DNA of 64,000 bases from Corinectria fuckeliana (taxonomy: Eukaryota > Ascomycota > Sordariomycetes > Hypocreales > Nectriaceae): NCBI GenBank assembly GCA_019137255.1, contig WPDH01000074.1, positions 372,001-436,000 on the forward strand, read 5' to 3'. Shown in pieces: positions 1-11,579 of the stretch (position 1 is the stretch's first letter; every line of letters starts with the position of its first letter). Both the position numbers and the translations under genes were made by a program. A model generated the notes under the pieces. It was not told where the DNA came from and searched no databases. It saw only the letters and a program-made list of their open reading frames with translations.

Positions 1-3000
1 ACGGCGCGGGAATGGCGATGTCAATCCCGCCCCGCTTTGCGGAGACGCCCAGGCGAAAGAAAACTGAGAAACGACAGGCGAAACGGGGAGCCACGAGCAA
101 AGGGCAAACCCCATTGCGACGACAAAAAGTAGCGATGACGACGATCCAGCCATACTGGTGCTCCGCAAGGGTTTCCGCCAGTGCCGAACGGACAACGGTT
201 GGCAATGAACGGGGAACAGAGTGGAAGTTGTGGCGGATGCTCCGGCCAACCCGACCAACTTAGATAGATTGTTAGCCAACAGGCTCGAGACCAATCCGAG
301 CCAATGCCAAGCGAGCCGTCGCCAAGTCGGCAGCTCGTTCTTTCAACTACGAAGCACACTTAAACGACAGAGATGAGTTTGGGTGGCCCAGGCTCAAACA
401 AGACAAGTCTAGGCCGCTCTCGGATCACTTCCCACAGCGTGTGACTCCCCAGAGCTACGCCGGGTCACTGCAGCAAGGGGCTTGGGTAGGGAGTTGCCCA
501 CGGTACTGCACGAATAGGTGCGAATATAGCCGAAGAAAGCCACATCAATCCCCAGACTGGCCAAGCGTCAGGCATGTTTCATTTGCATCAGACACATCCA
601 CTCGCACATCAACCCCTTCCAGGGCTCACCCAGTACGCAACGACCAAGGGTAGTGTTCTGGTCCGCGGAAACGATGCCCTAGTCTATCCCCGCCACATCG
701 GGCGAGCAAATTGTCGATGGCGGACATGCCCCGCGCCGTACCGCTCGGCCTGGCCTTGACGTCTTAAGGACTTGCGGCGTGGAGAGCAGCTACTTGCGAC
801 CAAGAGAATGATGGATGACCTGTGCCAGACAAGCCAGCCCGCCACCATTGTCCTTGTCTTAAAATGCAACCGCAGGCCCGTCTCGACACTGTATTCGTAT
901 TCAACCCGCTCAAACGCCGCCGAGCCTTGCGTGGTATTAATTAGCTGGCGGAAGTATTTAGAATACGGTCTTGTGTGCTGTGATGCCATTGTCGGTAGCG
1001 CCGTCCATGCCGCCCCGTGACATGCGCTTCCCCCACCAGTTGCCGTATATAGTAGCGAGTGCCCTGACGCAGATCCCCCGAGTTGAGTAGGTACCTAGCT
1101 TAGGTAGACCGGGCCCTCGTATCCAGTAAGGAACCAAACTTTTCGTCCATTCGCATCGTCTCGACAATCCGTATAGCTATTTATTATAAAGCTTAGAAGC
1201 TTTATATATGCAGTAACTCTCATCATCGTTCGTGCGCAGCTCTCGCCATCACCGACATTCAAATTTCCAACCCTGGTCACCAAACAGGGCTGAGCCAGAC
1301 CTTAGCACACTTAGTTATGCCGCTCTTCCAAACTCCGGACAGCCTCAGCTTAAAACGCCCCCCTGGCATCGAGTTACGGAGCTGGCGTCGCAGGACTTTC
1401 CATATTCGGTCGACACCGTGTTCGTCCATCAGCCAGTGGCCCGCTCCCTCCATGCTTTCGTCTCGTCCGGCTCCAGGCTGGTGAATGGTCGCAATTGAAG
1501 GCCCCGCGTTAGTGCTCTCGAGAGCTGTCTCCTCCATACGGAGATGTCTCTTCCAAGACGCAGGAGGCAACCGGGGGACAGTTCTACAGAAGACTGGATG
1601 AAGGCAGAGCTTGATACTCGCTTGGCCATGTCATCATGCTTCGCGCTGTCGACCCGTCTCTTTAGGCCCGGCTGGTCCTTCACCTGGGCCAATTCGCCCT
1701 CGGGGCCGCACTCCATCCCTGACGCCAAGGCTGGAGGACCGCCTCGTCGATGCTCGATGATGCTCGTCTGCCAGCCAATGCGAGTACAGCAGGACCGCAC
1801 ATGTATGCTCCATGTGACGCTGCCTGGCTGCTGTGATACCCAGTGGCCCCCGACTCCGTCAGCGTGGACGCCACGTAATTACGGACGATACAAGTCCCTC
1901 GAACGCTTTTCTGAATACCACGCATCTGATATCACACTGGCTGCTGGCGCTCCAGGATTCGGATGGTACAGTTTAGTCTTACTGTTCTAACCACAATGCA
2001 TAATAACTGAAGTCCTCTTGAACTGTGTATAAATGAAGACGTATTGGATGTCTAATAAGTCATAAGCGCTACGGACAGGGATGAGCACCAGGGCGACAGG
2101 AAGACGACAGCCCCTCTGCTTCTCGGAGAGTTTGCGGAGACCGAAAGTACCACCAAGTATCCGCGACTTCGTACCGGGGCCCTTCAACCCGGTCCGTTTG
2201 GCCACGCGCAGACCACAGTCCAGTCGGCTGGGCCAAGCAGCTACCGATTCGGCGGCCACTGCAGAAATATTTGTCCCGCTTCGGTCTGCGGCTCGTATTG
2301 CAGACCGATAGACTAGATTGAGCCGATTATGGCAGCACCAAGCATCATGCAGGAGAGCTGTCAGCAGTAGAAACTGCCGCTGACGATCAACGCTCGCAGA
2401 TGGCTCCCAATGGCGGCCAGCCCCCAAAAGCCATGTTGTTGCCCACCAACGTCCAGGGCTTCGGCCATCAAGCCCTACGGTGGCGGCGCCAGGACGGAAC
2501 AGTTAGCCGCCGACGGGTCCCAAGTGGCATCCAATCTTGGGGCTTAGTGGCGCTGGTGCTCTTCACCCCCACAGCCCGCCTCTTTTTACCCCGTGCAACT
2601 CATACAGTTTCTTGTTAACCGTTGAACTCGACTCTCTACGTACTATTGTGTTGTAGAAGCCTCGCTGCGGCCTTAGTTAATCGTGACAGCTCCGGAACCC
2701 TCCAACTTTCCAACCCTCTAACAAATCGTCGGCAGGGAGGCAGGTTCACGACGGCACCCACAGGCTCCACTGATCGGCCCCACTGCCCGTCGTCAGCCTC
2801 CGGACACCGCTCCTCGATACTGCATTTGTACAAACCCATCAACTATCTAACCGTCTTACATAGTACTATCATCATTCCTTCCTAGGGAAGCAGGGCAAAT
2901 AGTTCATCTCTCAGCAGACGTATCTCCGGATATACCTAGTACAGTCAAGATGGCCCCTTCGTGAAACGCCCGTGCCACTACTCCCCTGTTATTAAATCTG

Positions 3001-3640
3001 CCATCTGCGAGGCAATCTATCACGAGAGTGGTTATTTCGTCATAAGGGCTGCGGTTCTCCACCGCTGTGAGGAGGCGGGCACCGGTGGGAGCTTTGCTCG
3101 GGGCGATCAACCAAGCATCCGGTCTTCAGGGATTTCGCATCTTGCAGACAACACAGCGCTGCCTGACATGCTGAGACCATCCGATGACAATCACGTTCCT
3201 AGGCGCGTCCGGCATCACCGTGTTACCCCTCCGAGACTAAGCCCACTCGTGGATCGCCCACCAACGCCGTCCCGCCCAGGATGATGCCCTTTCGAGTCTT
3301 TAAAAGAACCCCCACTGCTGGCCGGGTGTAAGGCGGAATGTCGATATCACCGTGTGTCAACGTAGTAAGCCGCCCTGCGTCGTCCCAACAGTGCTGCGGC
3401 TCCGTATCCACCGCTCCGGGAGGGCTGACGACGCCCGTGCGTGACAGCGAGTCGCATCCGAGGTCTCCTGGGATAGCCGCCGCCCCGTGGTTTGTTCGAT
3501 GGGATACGTGAGCTGACGTAGGCATTCGTAAGGGCTTGGTGGAGCAGCGCGGATAGCGATGCTCTTGAAACCAAAGGGGATACGAGAGTCTGCACGGGTG
3601 ACGGCGATGTTAAGAGTCTCGTGTTGTCTTCGAAAGTTGC
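1..3640. other. No recognisable gene; possible decayed sequence
   Basis: Moderately GC-rich DNA whose open frames are all short and overlap in several frames. I recognise no domain. The minus strand between about 3643 and 3223 has two overlapping frames that look as if they were once one (3643-3347, then 3525-3223), which would fit a frameshifted old coding region. There is no clear terminal repeat and no transposase or reverse transcriptase motif. The palindrome TAGGTACCTA lies at 1088-1097. Confidence 0.4.
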
Positions 3641-5900
3641 CACTTACCCTGTACCTTTACCTGATTTCATGTCCTCGGTGTAAATGGTCTCGTTTACGAC
3701 TACAACTACTTTTGGTATTTAGCTTGTAGCTTGTTTCACATAGTTGTATTTCCCTCCTTATTATCCATTGCTTACCAGTTGTGGCTGCTGGTGGCCTTTG
3801 GAAGACATCATCACTGAATTTGCTTGTTGGATGTTATCACCCAATATTTTACCTCTCGTTACAATATCTCCATGACAACCAAGTACTCAGTCGAATAACC
3901 TCTAAATATCCAGGGCACAGTAACCTGGGATGACCTAGTCTATATGTGCTAACATATAACAACTAGTTTATTATACTGTGTGACAGTGCGGGCTGTTATG
4001 ATCATCGCAGGACCCACCATGAACGAGTGTCTTGCGATGCGAAAAACGCGGGCAATGCATTAGAAAACCTTTAATCACCGACAAACACAGTATTGCAGAA
4101 GAGCGAAGCATGCAAAGGGAAGCACGTCAATTAGTAAAGACGATTGGGCAGGCGGTAAGGAACCGCTACGAAAAAAAACTAGAAACTAATTGCGTCCATG
4201 TTATATAGATCACTGGTCAACACCATCGCTAATAGGCGGTTGACACCACCAAGACCCCGTATCCCAAGGCGATGGGACGGGAAGTAAATTCAAATCAGTG
4301 GAACTACGAGTCGACGTTCTCTTTATTCCTCAAAGAGACACAAGTGCAGAGTACAAGGACACAGCACACCCCACCAACGAGGTATTGTAGAACATGGAAA
4401 TTGGATCAGGTTACCTAGACCCAGAGGGTTGGGAGTGTGAGTTCTCAGGGCACGTGGAAAGAAGCCGCCGCCGTATTGAGCGGCGCTAGACTCTCTTGGA
4501 TATTCCAAAGGAAGCGCGCCACAAGATGGAGTACGAGGACTTTGAGAAGCGGGTTGCGTCCCGTGCTTGGACACGGAGCACATGTAAAAAACATGGCATC
4601 ACAATGGGACGGGCTGATCGAGTACCAAGAGAAACGCAGCTGCGATAAATGGAAGAGGCAAGACAAGGTGAATCTCGTTGAGTGATGGGACTAAGACGAT
4701 GAAATATTGGGTAGGACAATTGACAGTTCGCATCAAGGAAACCGTGAAGTGGGAAATACGCCTTTCCAGATGCCACCAAAGGCTTGAAGTTAACGAACGG
4801 GTAGTCTAGGTGCGACAATTGATCGACAAAATAACCGATCAGTACTACGTACGTAATCTACGTACATCGTAGTGTAAATCTAGACTACGGAGTGCCCGAG
4901 TACGGAACATAGACTAATAAGATACATAGAGTTAGGTCAATCTCATTACAACAGCAGGTTGGGTCTTGGCTTCGTGGGCTTGACCTAGCCCTGTCTTGAG
5001 CTAAGGCTCAAGCCAAGGGACGGCCAACTGGGGGCGAAGGAATGCGGAAAACCAAAGGCCAAGGCAGTTAACGAATCAAGGGTCAATGACCAACAAGAGT
5101 TCTGCCTTACTGGCTGCACTGATTGTTCGAATCCATGATCTATCAAAGTACTATGTATGTAGGAAAACGAAGGCTGGGAGTGGAGTCGCGATGGGGTTGT
5201 CCCCAGACGAAGCGAAATAGTCAAGTTAGTTAGGACGAAATGAATCCTTGCCGGATTTATTGGGTGTCCTACTCCGTACTAGACTACATACTATGTACTA
5301 TGTAGGCAAGTAGATAATAGCCATGCATGCGCGGAATTGTGGCATAGATAAGCTTCCTAAACGCAACGTAGAACCATGTGATCCTCCCTCGCTTTTAAGC
5401 AAGCAAGCAAGGAGACCAGCCTGGATGAAATCCGTACCCTCTGTCCTCGGCTCTCTCTGTATTCATTGTTCACGTTGGACCCCAACCTGTCGATTTAGCT
5501 TGGGCCTAGAACCAGCTGGTGGTACTTGGTGGCGGTGCTCAAAATAGCTGTCCCGCCCGGCGAGAGCATGTATCCCTGATGTAGCCAGCCAGCTGACAGC
5601 AACCAATGAGGAAAGCTTGCTTTCAGAAACGCGGGCAATGGATGCCTGCTCTGCCCAAGTCATGACGCCATATTCCGGGGGAGCAAAGCACGGCGCGACC
5701 TGGCCGGTACAAGGCGTGTAACCGGAGGTCAACAGGGCAGGGCGTTAGCACAGATTGGAGCGATGGTGCTGGGGCAACCAGCGGATGTGCAGGGGTTGTG
5801 TGCACTTGGATTTCCAGGTTTTGGCGCATCACGGGCTATCGCGCTACGGAGTTCGCTATAGCGCAGGGACGGATGGGTACCGTGCCGCTCCGCAGGCGCA
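3641..5900. other. Intergenic, partly AT-rich, no gene seen
   Basis: From about 3660 to 4320 the sequence is visibly richer in A and T than its surroundings and breaks all frames, as expected of old repeat DNA or a RIP-affected remnant; this is inference from composition only. From 4830 to 5300 there are several short TACGTA and CTCCGTAC-like palindromes of the kind scattered through ascomycete intergenic DNA. No conserved protein is visible on either strand. Confidence 0.4.
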
Positions 5901-5989
5901 ATATGAGCTGGGCTGATGCGCACTGTAGTGACTGCCTCTCCTTCGTCTGCTGCGCACAGTGCAGGCTGGCTTTTTTTCCGTTCTGCACC

Positions 5990-6660
5990 ACCTTTTAGAA
6001 CTATCCGTACTGGGAAAAGGGTCCATTGCTTTCTCCTGTCTTGTCCTTGTCACACACTCTCTCTTTCTCTTGCCCTCTCACTCACCCGTTCTCTTCTCAA
6101 ACACTCGCTCTCAGCCTCGCTTGCTGTCACTCTCGCTACATACCGGTCGGCGACTCTTGCTTTGTTGTTCACTCGACCTGCATCTGTTCACTCGCTCTGT
6201 CCACTGTCCGTCCACTATTCTATCCACGATCAGGGGTTGTCTTTTTCCTCCTCCCTTGCTGGGTCTGCTGCCGAAAAACTCAGGCCCGCCCTCTCCGTTG
6301 CGCATTCCTCGTTGTCCAAGCAGGAACCTGGCTCAGCTGCTCCACGCCCCATCCGCATCTCCCAATTCCCCCGTTCGCTCATCTACTCTAAACAACGGCG
6401 TCGTGCCTTTTGGCTTCTGGCATCGATGCTTGCGCCCCTGCTTCTGCTTTACTGAAGCCCTGACTACCCGAGTCGCTGCTTCCTTCGCCCGCGGATGCAC
6501 TGCGCATTTCACATTCCACGCGCCGCCCGCCACTGCGCTTCCCACCCGCAGCTCTCCCGTCTCCCGAGAAACCCATCCCCCCCCTCAGCCACAGCAGGGA
6601 TCTTCCCAACCGAACGCAATCTTGTCTCGGGGCTGCCAAACAGCCATAACAAGTCCTCCC
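5990..6660 (+). promoter_or_regulatory. Pyrimidine-rich promoter/5' leader of the chitin synthase gene
   Basis: About 650 bases dominated by CT tracts (for example around 6055-6120) lie directly upstream of the chitin synthase gene. Such tracts are common at core promoters and in leaders of highly expressed filamentous-fungal genes. Long open frames here are artefacts of the stop-poor pyrimidine composition. The transcription start cannot be fixed from sequence. Confidence 0.5.
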
Positions 6661-6943
6661 GTGAGTAACTTTCCAACGTCTCATGCTTTTTTGCCTGCCT
6701 CAGTCTTTTTCTCCTGCTTCAAATTTGTCGTCACCGTCGCCGTTTTCAGGCCCTTTCCCAAGATCGCGTGGCTGCTTGTTCAAAATCACCCCTTCCTACT
6801 GTCGATCCAAATCATCTTCGACGCCCTGGCCCCATCCCCCATCATCTCCTTGGCCCGACAAAAGGGTGAAATTTCCCTGCGCCCTTCCTCCCTCCGCCCT
6901 CGTGTCTCTCGGGAACTCTCTGATATTCTAACACGCATTCCAG
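6661..6943 (+). other. Probable 5'UTR intron of the chitin synthase gene
   Basis: A strong donor (GTGAGT) at 6661 follows the pyrimidine-rich leader. A branch-like ATTCTAAC at about 6925 and a CAG acceptor ending at 6943 lie just 4 bases before the ATG at 6948. If used, this 283-bp intron is longer than any coding intron in the window, which is usual for fungal leader introns. It is inferred from consensus only. Confidence 0.5.
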
Positions 6944-6947
6944 GGTC

Positions 6948-9900
6948 ATGTCTCTCCCCGAACGGCCGGGCGCGAGCCCCACGTACGATCAGCGCAATGT
7001 CTACAGGAGCTCCCCCTCGAGGCGATCACGCCCTGCTGATGTCGAGGCTGGTGGTTATCATCCCGTAAATGAGCAACATCAACGTGGGAAATCTGCCTCT
7101 TCCTTCGCTGACACCATCGGTCCTAATTCCAATACAGAGAGTATGCCTCTGTCGCCCACTAGCCCTACCGGCCATTCTAGGCATGGCAGCAACCCAGCCC
7201 AGCCTGTCTCGCGGAAGAGAAGTTTGATCCGACCTGAGAGGAACAGAATCGACAAGGACCACCGGAACTACCATTACCATAAGCATGCCGCTCATGCCGC
7301 TCACATGAATGTCCTCCCGTCATCGACCGGCAACGACCCTATCCTCGAGGACTTGGAAAACTTGGAAGGCTCAACTGAACGATCAGGCTCAAACCTCAAA
7401 GACAATGCTTCCGACAACTCCCCCCGTGGCTCGCAACGGCGACACACGAGCGGAGACCAGGAGAAGGGAAGGGCCCGCGTTCGTTCGGCATCTCACCCGA
7501 CTCGCACCAAGTCGGGGAAGATTACAAAGAAGACAAAACACACCAAGCATACTAAGGGCAAGAAAATCGAGGAGCAGCTCCGACCCCCTAGCTTCTGGAA
7601 CGTCTACTGCGCCATCGTTACCTTCTGGTCCCCCAGCTTCGTCATGAAGTGCTGCGGCATGCCCACCCGGGCGCAACAACGGGCTTGGCGAGAGAAGATG
7701 GGTCTCATCAGTATTATTCTGATCAACATGGCCTTTGTCGGTTTCCTTACCTTTGGCTTCACCGCGACCGTGTGTAGCTCACCTCCTGAGCGACTGCGTA
7801 TCAACAAGGTGGGCTCAGGCTATATGATATTCCACGGCGTTGCCTACGATCTTTCGACTTCCCACCACCCCGCTGCCGAGGGACTCCCGCTGCGATCGGA
7901 TGGTCTGGGTGCTAACGTCCTCTACGACCTCCCTGAGAAGCACGGCGGACAGGATGGTAGCTTTCTGTTCCAGAACGTCAACGGAAAATGCAAGGGCCTG
8001 ATTACTCGTTCGTCGGATTCTGATGTTCCAACCAACAGCGATGACGACCTGGCCTGGTATTTCCCCTGCACAACCTTCAACCAAGATGGCTCGTCCAAGG
8101 TCAACAAGACGATTCCGTACTATCTTGGCTATGCTTGTCATACCACTCTGGACTCGAGAAATGCCTTTTACCTCGACCTAAGCGGTTCTGCCGATGTCTA
8201 CTTCACCTGGGGCGACATCAAGAACACCTCGCGCAACTTGATTGTCTATTCTGGACATGTCTTGGATCTCGATCTCCTCAATTGGTTCAACACTAGCCAA
8301 GTCGTCGTCCCCGATCGCATGAAGGAACTGAGGGATACAGACTCGGATGTGAACAAGGCTATTCGCGGTCGCGATGTCACCCGCATGTTTCAGTCATCCA
8401 CTGACAAGCAGTTGGCCCAGTGCTTCGAGGAAATTATCAAGGTCGGCTCCGTCGACACCGAAACTGTTGGCTGCATTGCCTCCAAGGTCGTGCTGTACTG
8501 TGCCCTTGCTTTGATTCTCTCCGTCGTGGGAGCTCGTTTCCTCTTGGCTCTCGTCTTCCAGTGGTTCCTCGCCCGCAAGTACGCCGCGGCCAAGACGTCC
8601 CAGAGCTCCGACAAGCGAAAGCGCAATCGCCAAATCGAGGAATGGTCTGATGACATCTACAGAGCTCCCGTCAGGTTGCCTGGTGACATTGGAAGCAGCG
8701 TTGTGACATCTGACCGAACTAGCAAGCGGGGATCGTTCCTGCCAACTACCTCACGTTTCTCGACTGTTGCCGGCGCTGAGAGACTCCCTGCTCAGCGCCG
8801 CCACCCGACAACCATGGCTAGCCAGGGAGCTTCCAGTCAACTTCTTCAACCTGGTTCCATCTACAAGCAAGGCAACGATAGTCGTGGTAGTTTCCTTCGA
8901 TCCGACCCGTACGCCAGTGGCACTCCTACGGATGGTCCTGGCCCAGCTGGCTTCATTCATGATGCTGTTGTTCCCCAGCCTCCGTCAGACTGGATGCCCT
9001 GGGGCTACCCCCTGGCTCATACGATGTGCCTGGTTACCGCCTATTCCGAAGGGTTGGAGGGCATTCGAACCACTCTGGACTCTGTTGCTACTACGGACTA
9101 CCCGAACAGCCACAAGGTCATTGTTGTTATTTGCGACGGTATCATCAAGGGCCACGGAGAGACGGTTTCAACTCCGGATATCTGTTTGAGCATGCTCAAG
9201 GACCATTCTATCCCGCCTGACATGGTTGAGCCCTTCTCCTACGTCGCCGTTGCCAGTGGTTCCAAGCGACACAACATGGCCAAGATCTACTGCGGTTTCT
9301 ATGATTATGGCAACGATTCCCGTATTCCCGGCGACCGACAGCAGCGTGTGCCCATGATGGTCGTGGTCAAGTGCGGAACCCCCGACGAAGCCAGCAAGTC
9401 TAAGCCCGGTAACCGAGGAAAGCGAGATAGTCAGATCATCCTCATGTCGTTCTTGCAGAAGGTCATGTTCGACGAGCGAATGACTGAGCTTGAGTATGAA
9501 ATGTTCAACGGACTCTGGAAGGTCACTGGAATATCGCCCGACTACTATGAGATCATTCTCATGGTTGACGCCGACACTAAGGTTTTCCCCGACAGTTTGA
9601 CGCACATGGTTTCCGCCATGGTCAAGGATCCCGATATCATGGGTCTCTGTGGAGAGACAAAGATTGCCAACAAGCGCCAAAGCTGGGTTACGGCCATCCA
9701 AGTTTTCGAGTACTTTGTGTCTCATCACCTTTCCAAGTCTTTCGAATCCGTCTTCGGAGGTGTCACCTGCCTGCCCGGTTGCTTCTGTATGTACAGAATC
9801 AAGGCGCCCAAGGGACCGCAGAACTACTGGGTGCCCATTCTTGCAAACCCCGACATTGTCGAGCATTATTCAGAGAACGTGGTGGAAACCCTGCACGAAA

Positions 9901-10691
9901 AGAACCTGTACCTTCTCGGCGAGGATCGATTCCTGACGACTCTGATGCTGCGGACGTTCCCCAAGCGAAAGCAGATTTTTGTTCCCCAGGCCGTGTGCAA
10001 GACGACGGTGCCCGACGAGTTCTTGGTTCTACTTTCCCAGCGACGTCGCTGGATCAACTCGACCATTCACAATCTCATGGAGCTTGTCCTCGTCCGTGAT
10101 CTCTGCGGTACCTTCTGTTTTAGTATGCAGTTTATCATCTCCGTCGAGCTCATTGGCACTCTTGTCCTTCCCGCTGCTATTGCTTTTACCATCTATGTCG
10201 GTAAGTGAAACACATGTCCCATGTTCGTATGGTTGGATATGCTAACTCTTGTGCTAGTCATCACTTCTATCGTCCATTCCCCACCACAGGTCATTCCTTT
10301 GGTTCTCCTGGGCCTGATTCTGGGTCTTCCCGGTCTTCTCGTCATCATTACCGCCCATTCGTGGTCTTACATTGTGTGGATGATGATCTACTTGCTGGCT
10401 CTGCCCATCTGGAACTTTGTTCTACCCACATATGCCTTCTGGAAGTTCGACGACTTTTCCTGGGGTGAAACCAGGAAGACGGCCGGAGAAAAGACAAAGA
10501 AGGCCGGCCTGGAGTACGAAGGCGAGTTCGACAGCAGCAAGATCACCATGAAGCGCTGGGCCGAGTTTGAGCGCGACAAGCGATCCAGGAGCGGCTACTG
10601 GGGATCGCGCGAGAACGTTGTTGGTGGCGGAGGCAGCTGGACAAGTCCTCCCGGTCATCAGTACAATGAGGAGTACTATTCGGATGCTTGA
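6948..10691 (+). CDS. Class IV chitin synthase (CHS3 type)
   Basis: Membrane enzyme that polymerises UDP-GlcNAc into cell-wall chitin; orthologous in type to yeast CHS3 and fungal class IV enzymes. Exons are 6948-10200 and 10258-10691. The single 57-bp intron (GTAAGT...TAG, phase 1) lies between the codons for the C-terminal membrane segments, and the spliced product is 1228 residues, normal for the class. The N-terminal 230 residues are basic and Ser-rich and probably cytosolic. Membrane segments lie at about 252-275 and 510-540. The Chitin_synth_2 catalytic region follows, with the DAD metal motif at 874-876, EDRFL at 992-996 and QRRRW at 1031-1035. A hydrophobic cluster and the family-typical WGETRK stretch follow near the C terminus. 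A probable leader intron lies upstream. The start is the first in-frame ATG after that intron. The class call rests on this layout; there is no myosin motor domain, which excludes classes V and VII. Confidence 0.93.
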
Positions 10692-11579
10692 TTGTTAGGC
10701 GCCACGGGGCTGGGTTCACGGCATCATGGTTTAAAAGGAGGGGAGTTGGTTTGACTAAGGACGCACCCGCACACACGAACACATAAACGCAAATGTAATA
10801 TGGGAGAGAGAGAGTCTTGTCAAAGACGTTGCTTCTTCATTTTCTACCTTGGATGTGCCCGAAGCGGAGACGGCTTGGAATGGTTACGCCCGCTGTATAG
10901 AGGCGATTGGAGAAGGCACTGGAAGGCGTCGAATGTGAAGGAGTGTTAGTTGTAAATAGTATAATTGGCTTGAATTCAGGGCGAAAACTATACGAGGCCC
11001 TATGTACTTTTTATTTTGGCTTCCATCTTGTCGGGCATTGTGTCTGAATTGAAGGTCCATTGAGGTGATATAGAAGTCATCTAGTTCTAGTTAGATATAC
11101 GAATAGCTGGCTGAACAATAGGGGCTATTTATTGGCTGAAAGGAAGTAGCCACAACACTTGTTGGTGCCTCGTATTTCGAAAAGCCGTGAAAGAGAGTTC
11201 GAATCCGTATCTGAACTGGACGCCAGAGCTGTTGTTGGTGGTTGCTCAACGTCTTTCATATTTATTTTCATCGGAGAACGCAGATTGCATTTCCTCGTCA
11301 CACAGCTGCCAAGCACTATCTACCATCAGCTCAAGCAGTTCCAAAACGAAGACGTGATAATCATTAAGGCCTCGCCAAAGACCCAAAGTACCTAAGAACA
11401 CAAAGTCGCCTAATGCCCCTACAACCTTCAATGCGCCGTGCAAAATGTTTCAGCAACGCCAACTGGCCGCGGCTTAAGCTCCGTCTACATGGGAGTGCTC
11501 TTGTTGCTCATTAGAGCCGTGCCAGGGGAACAAATGAATCGAACAACGCCTCGCTCTCATCTCAAACAGCTCGCGAGCC
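10692..11579. other. Intergenic between convergent chitin synthase and polo kinase genes
   Basis: Holds the 3' regions of both convergent genes. A short GA repeat lies near 10803-10812. No further gene or RNA is recognisable. Confidence 0.5.

Noticed and set aside
5959..7068. 369-codon plus-strand frame before the chitin synthase
   Set aside because: Caused by stop-poor C/T-rich leader DNA; it crosses the probable leader intron and the true start in another frame.
11195..11215. TTCGAATCC, resembling a tRNA T-loop
   Set aside because: The flanking bases cannot pair into a T-stem.
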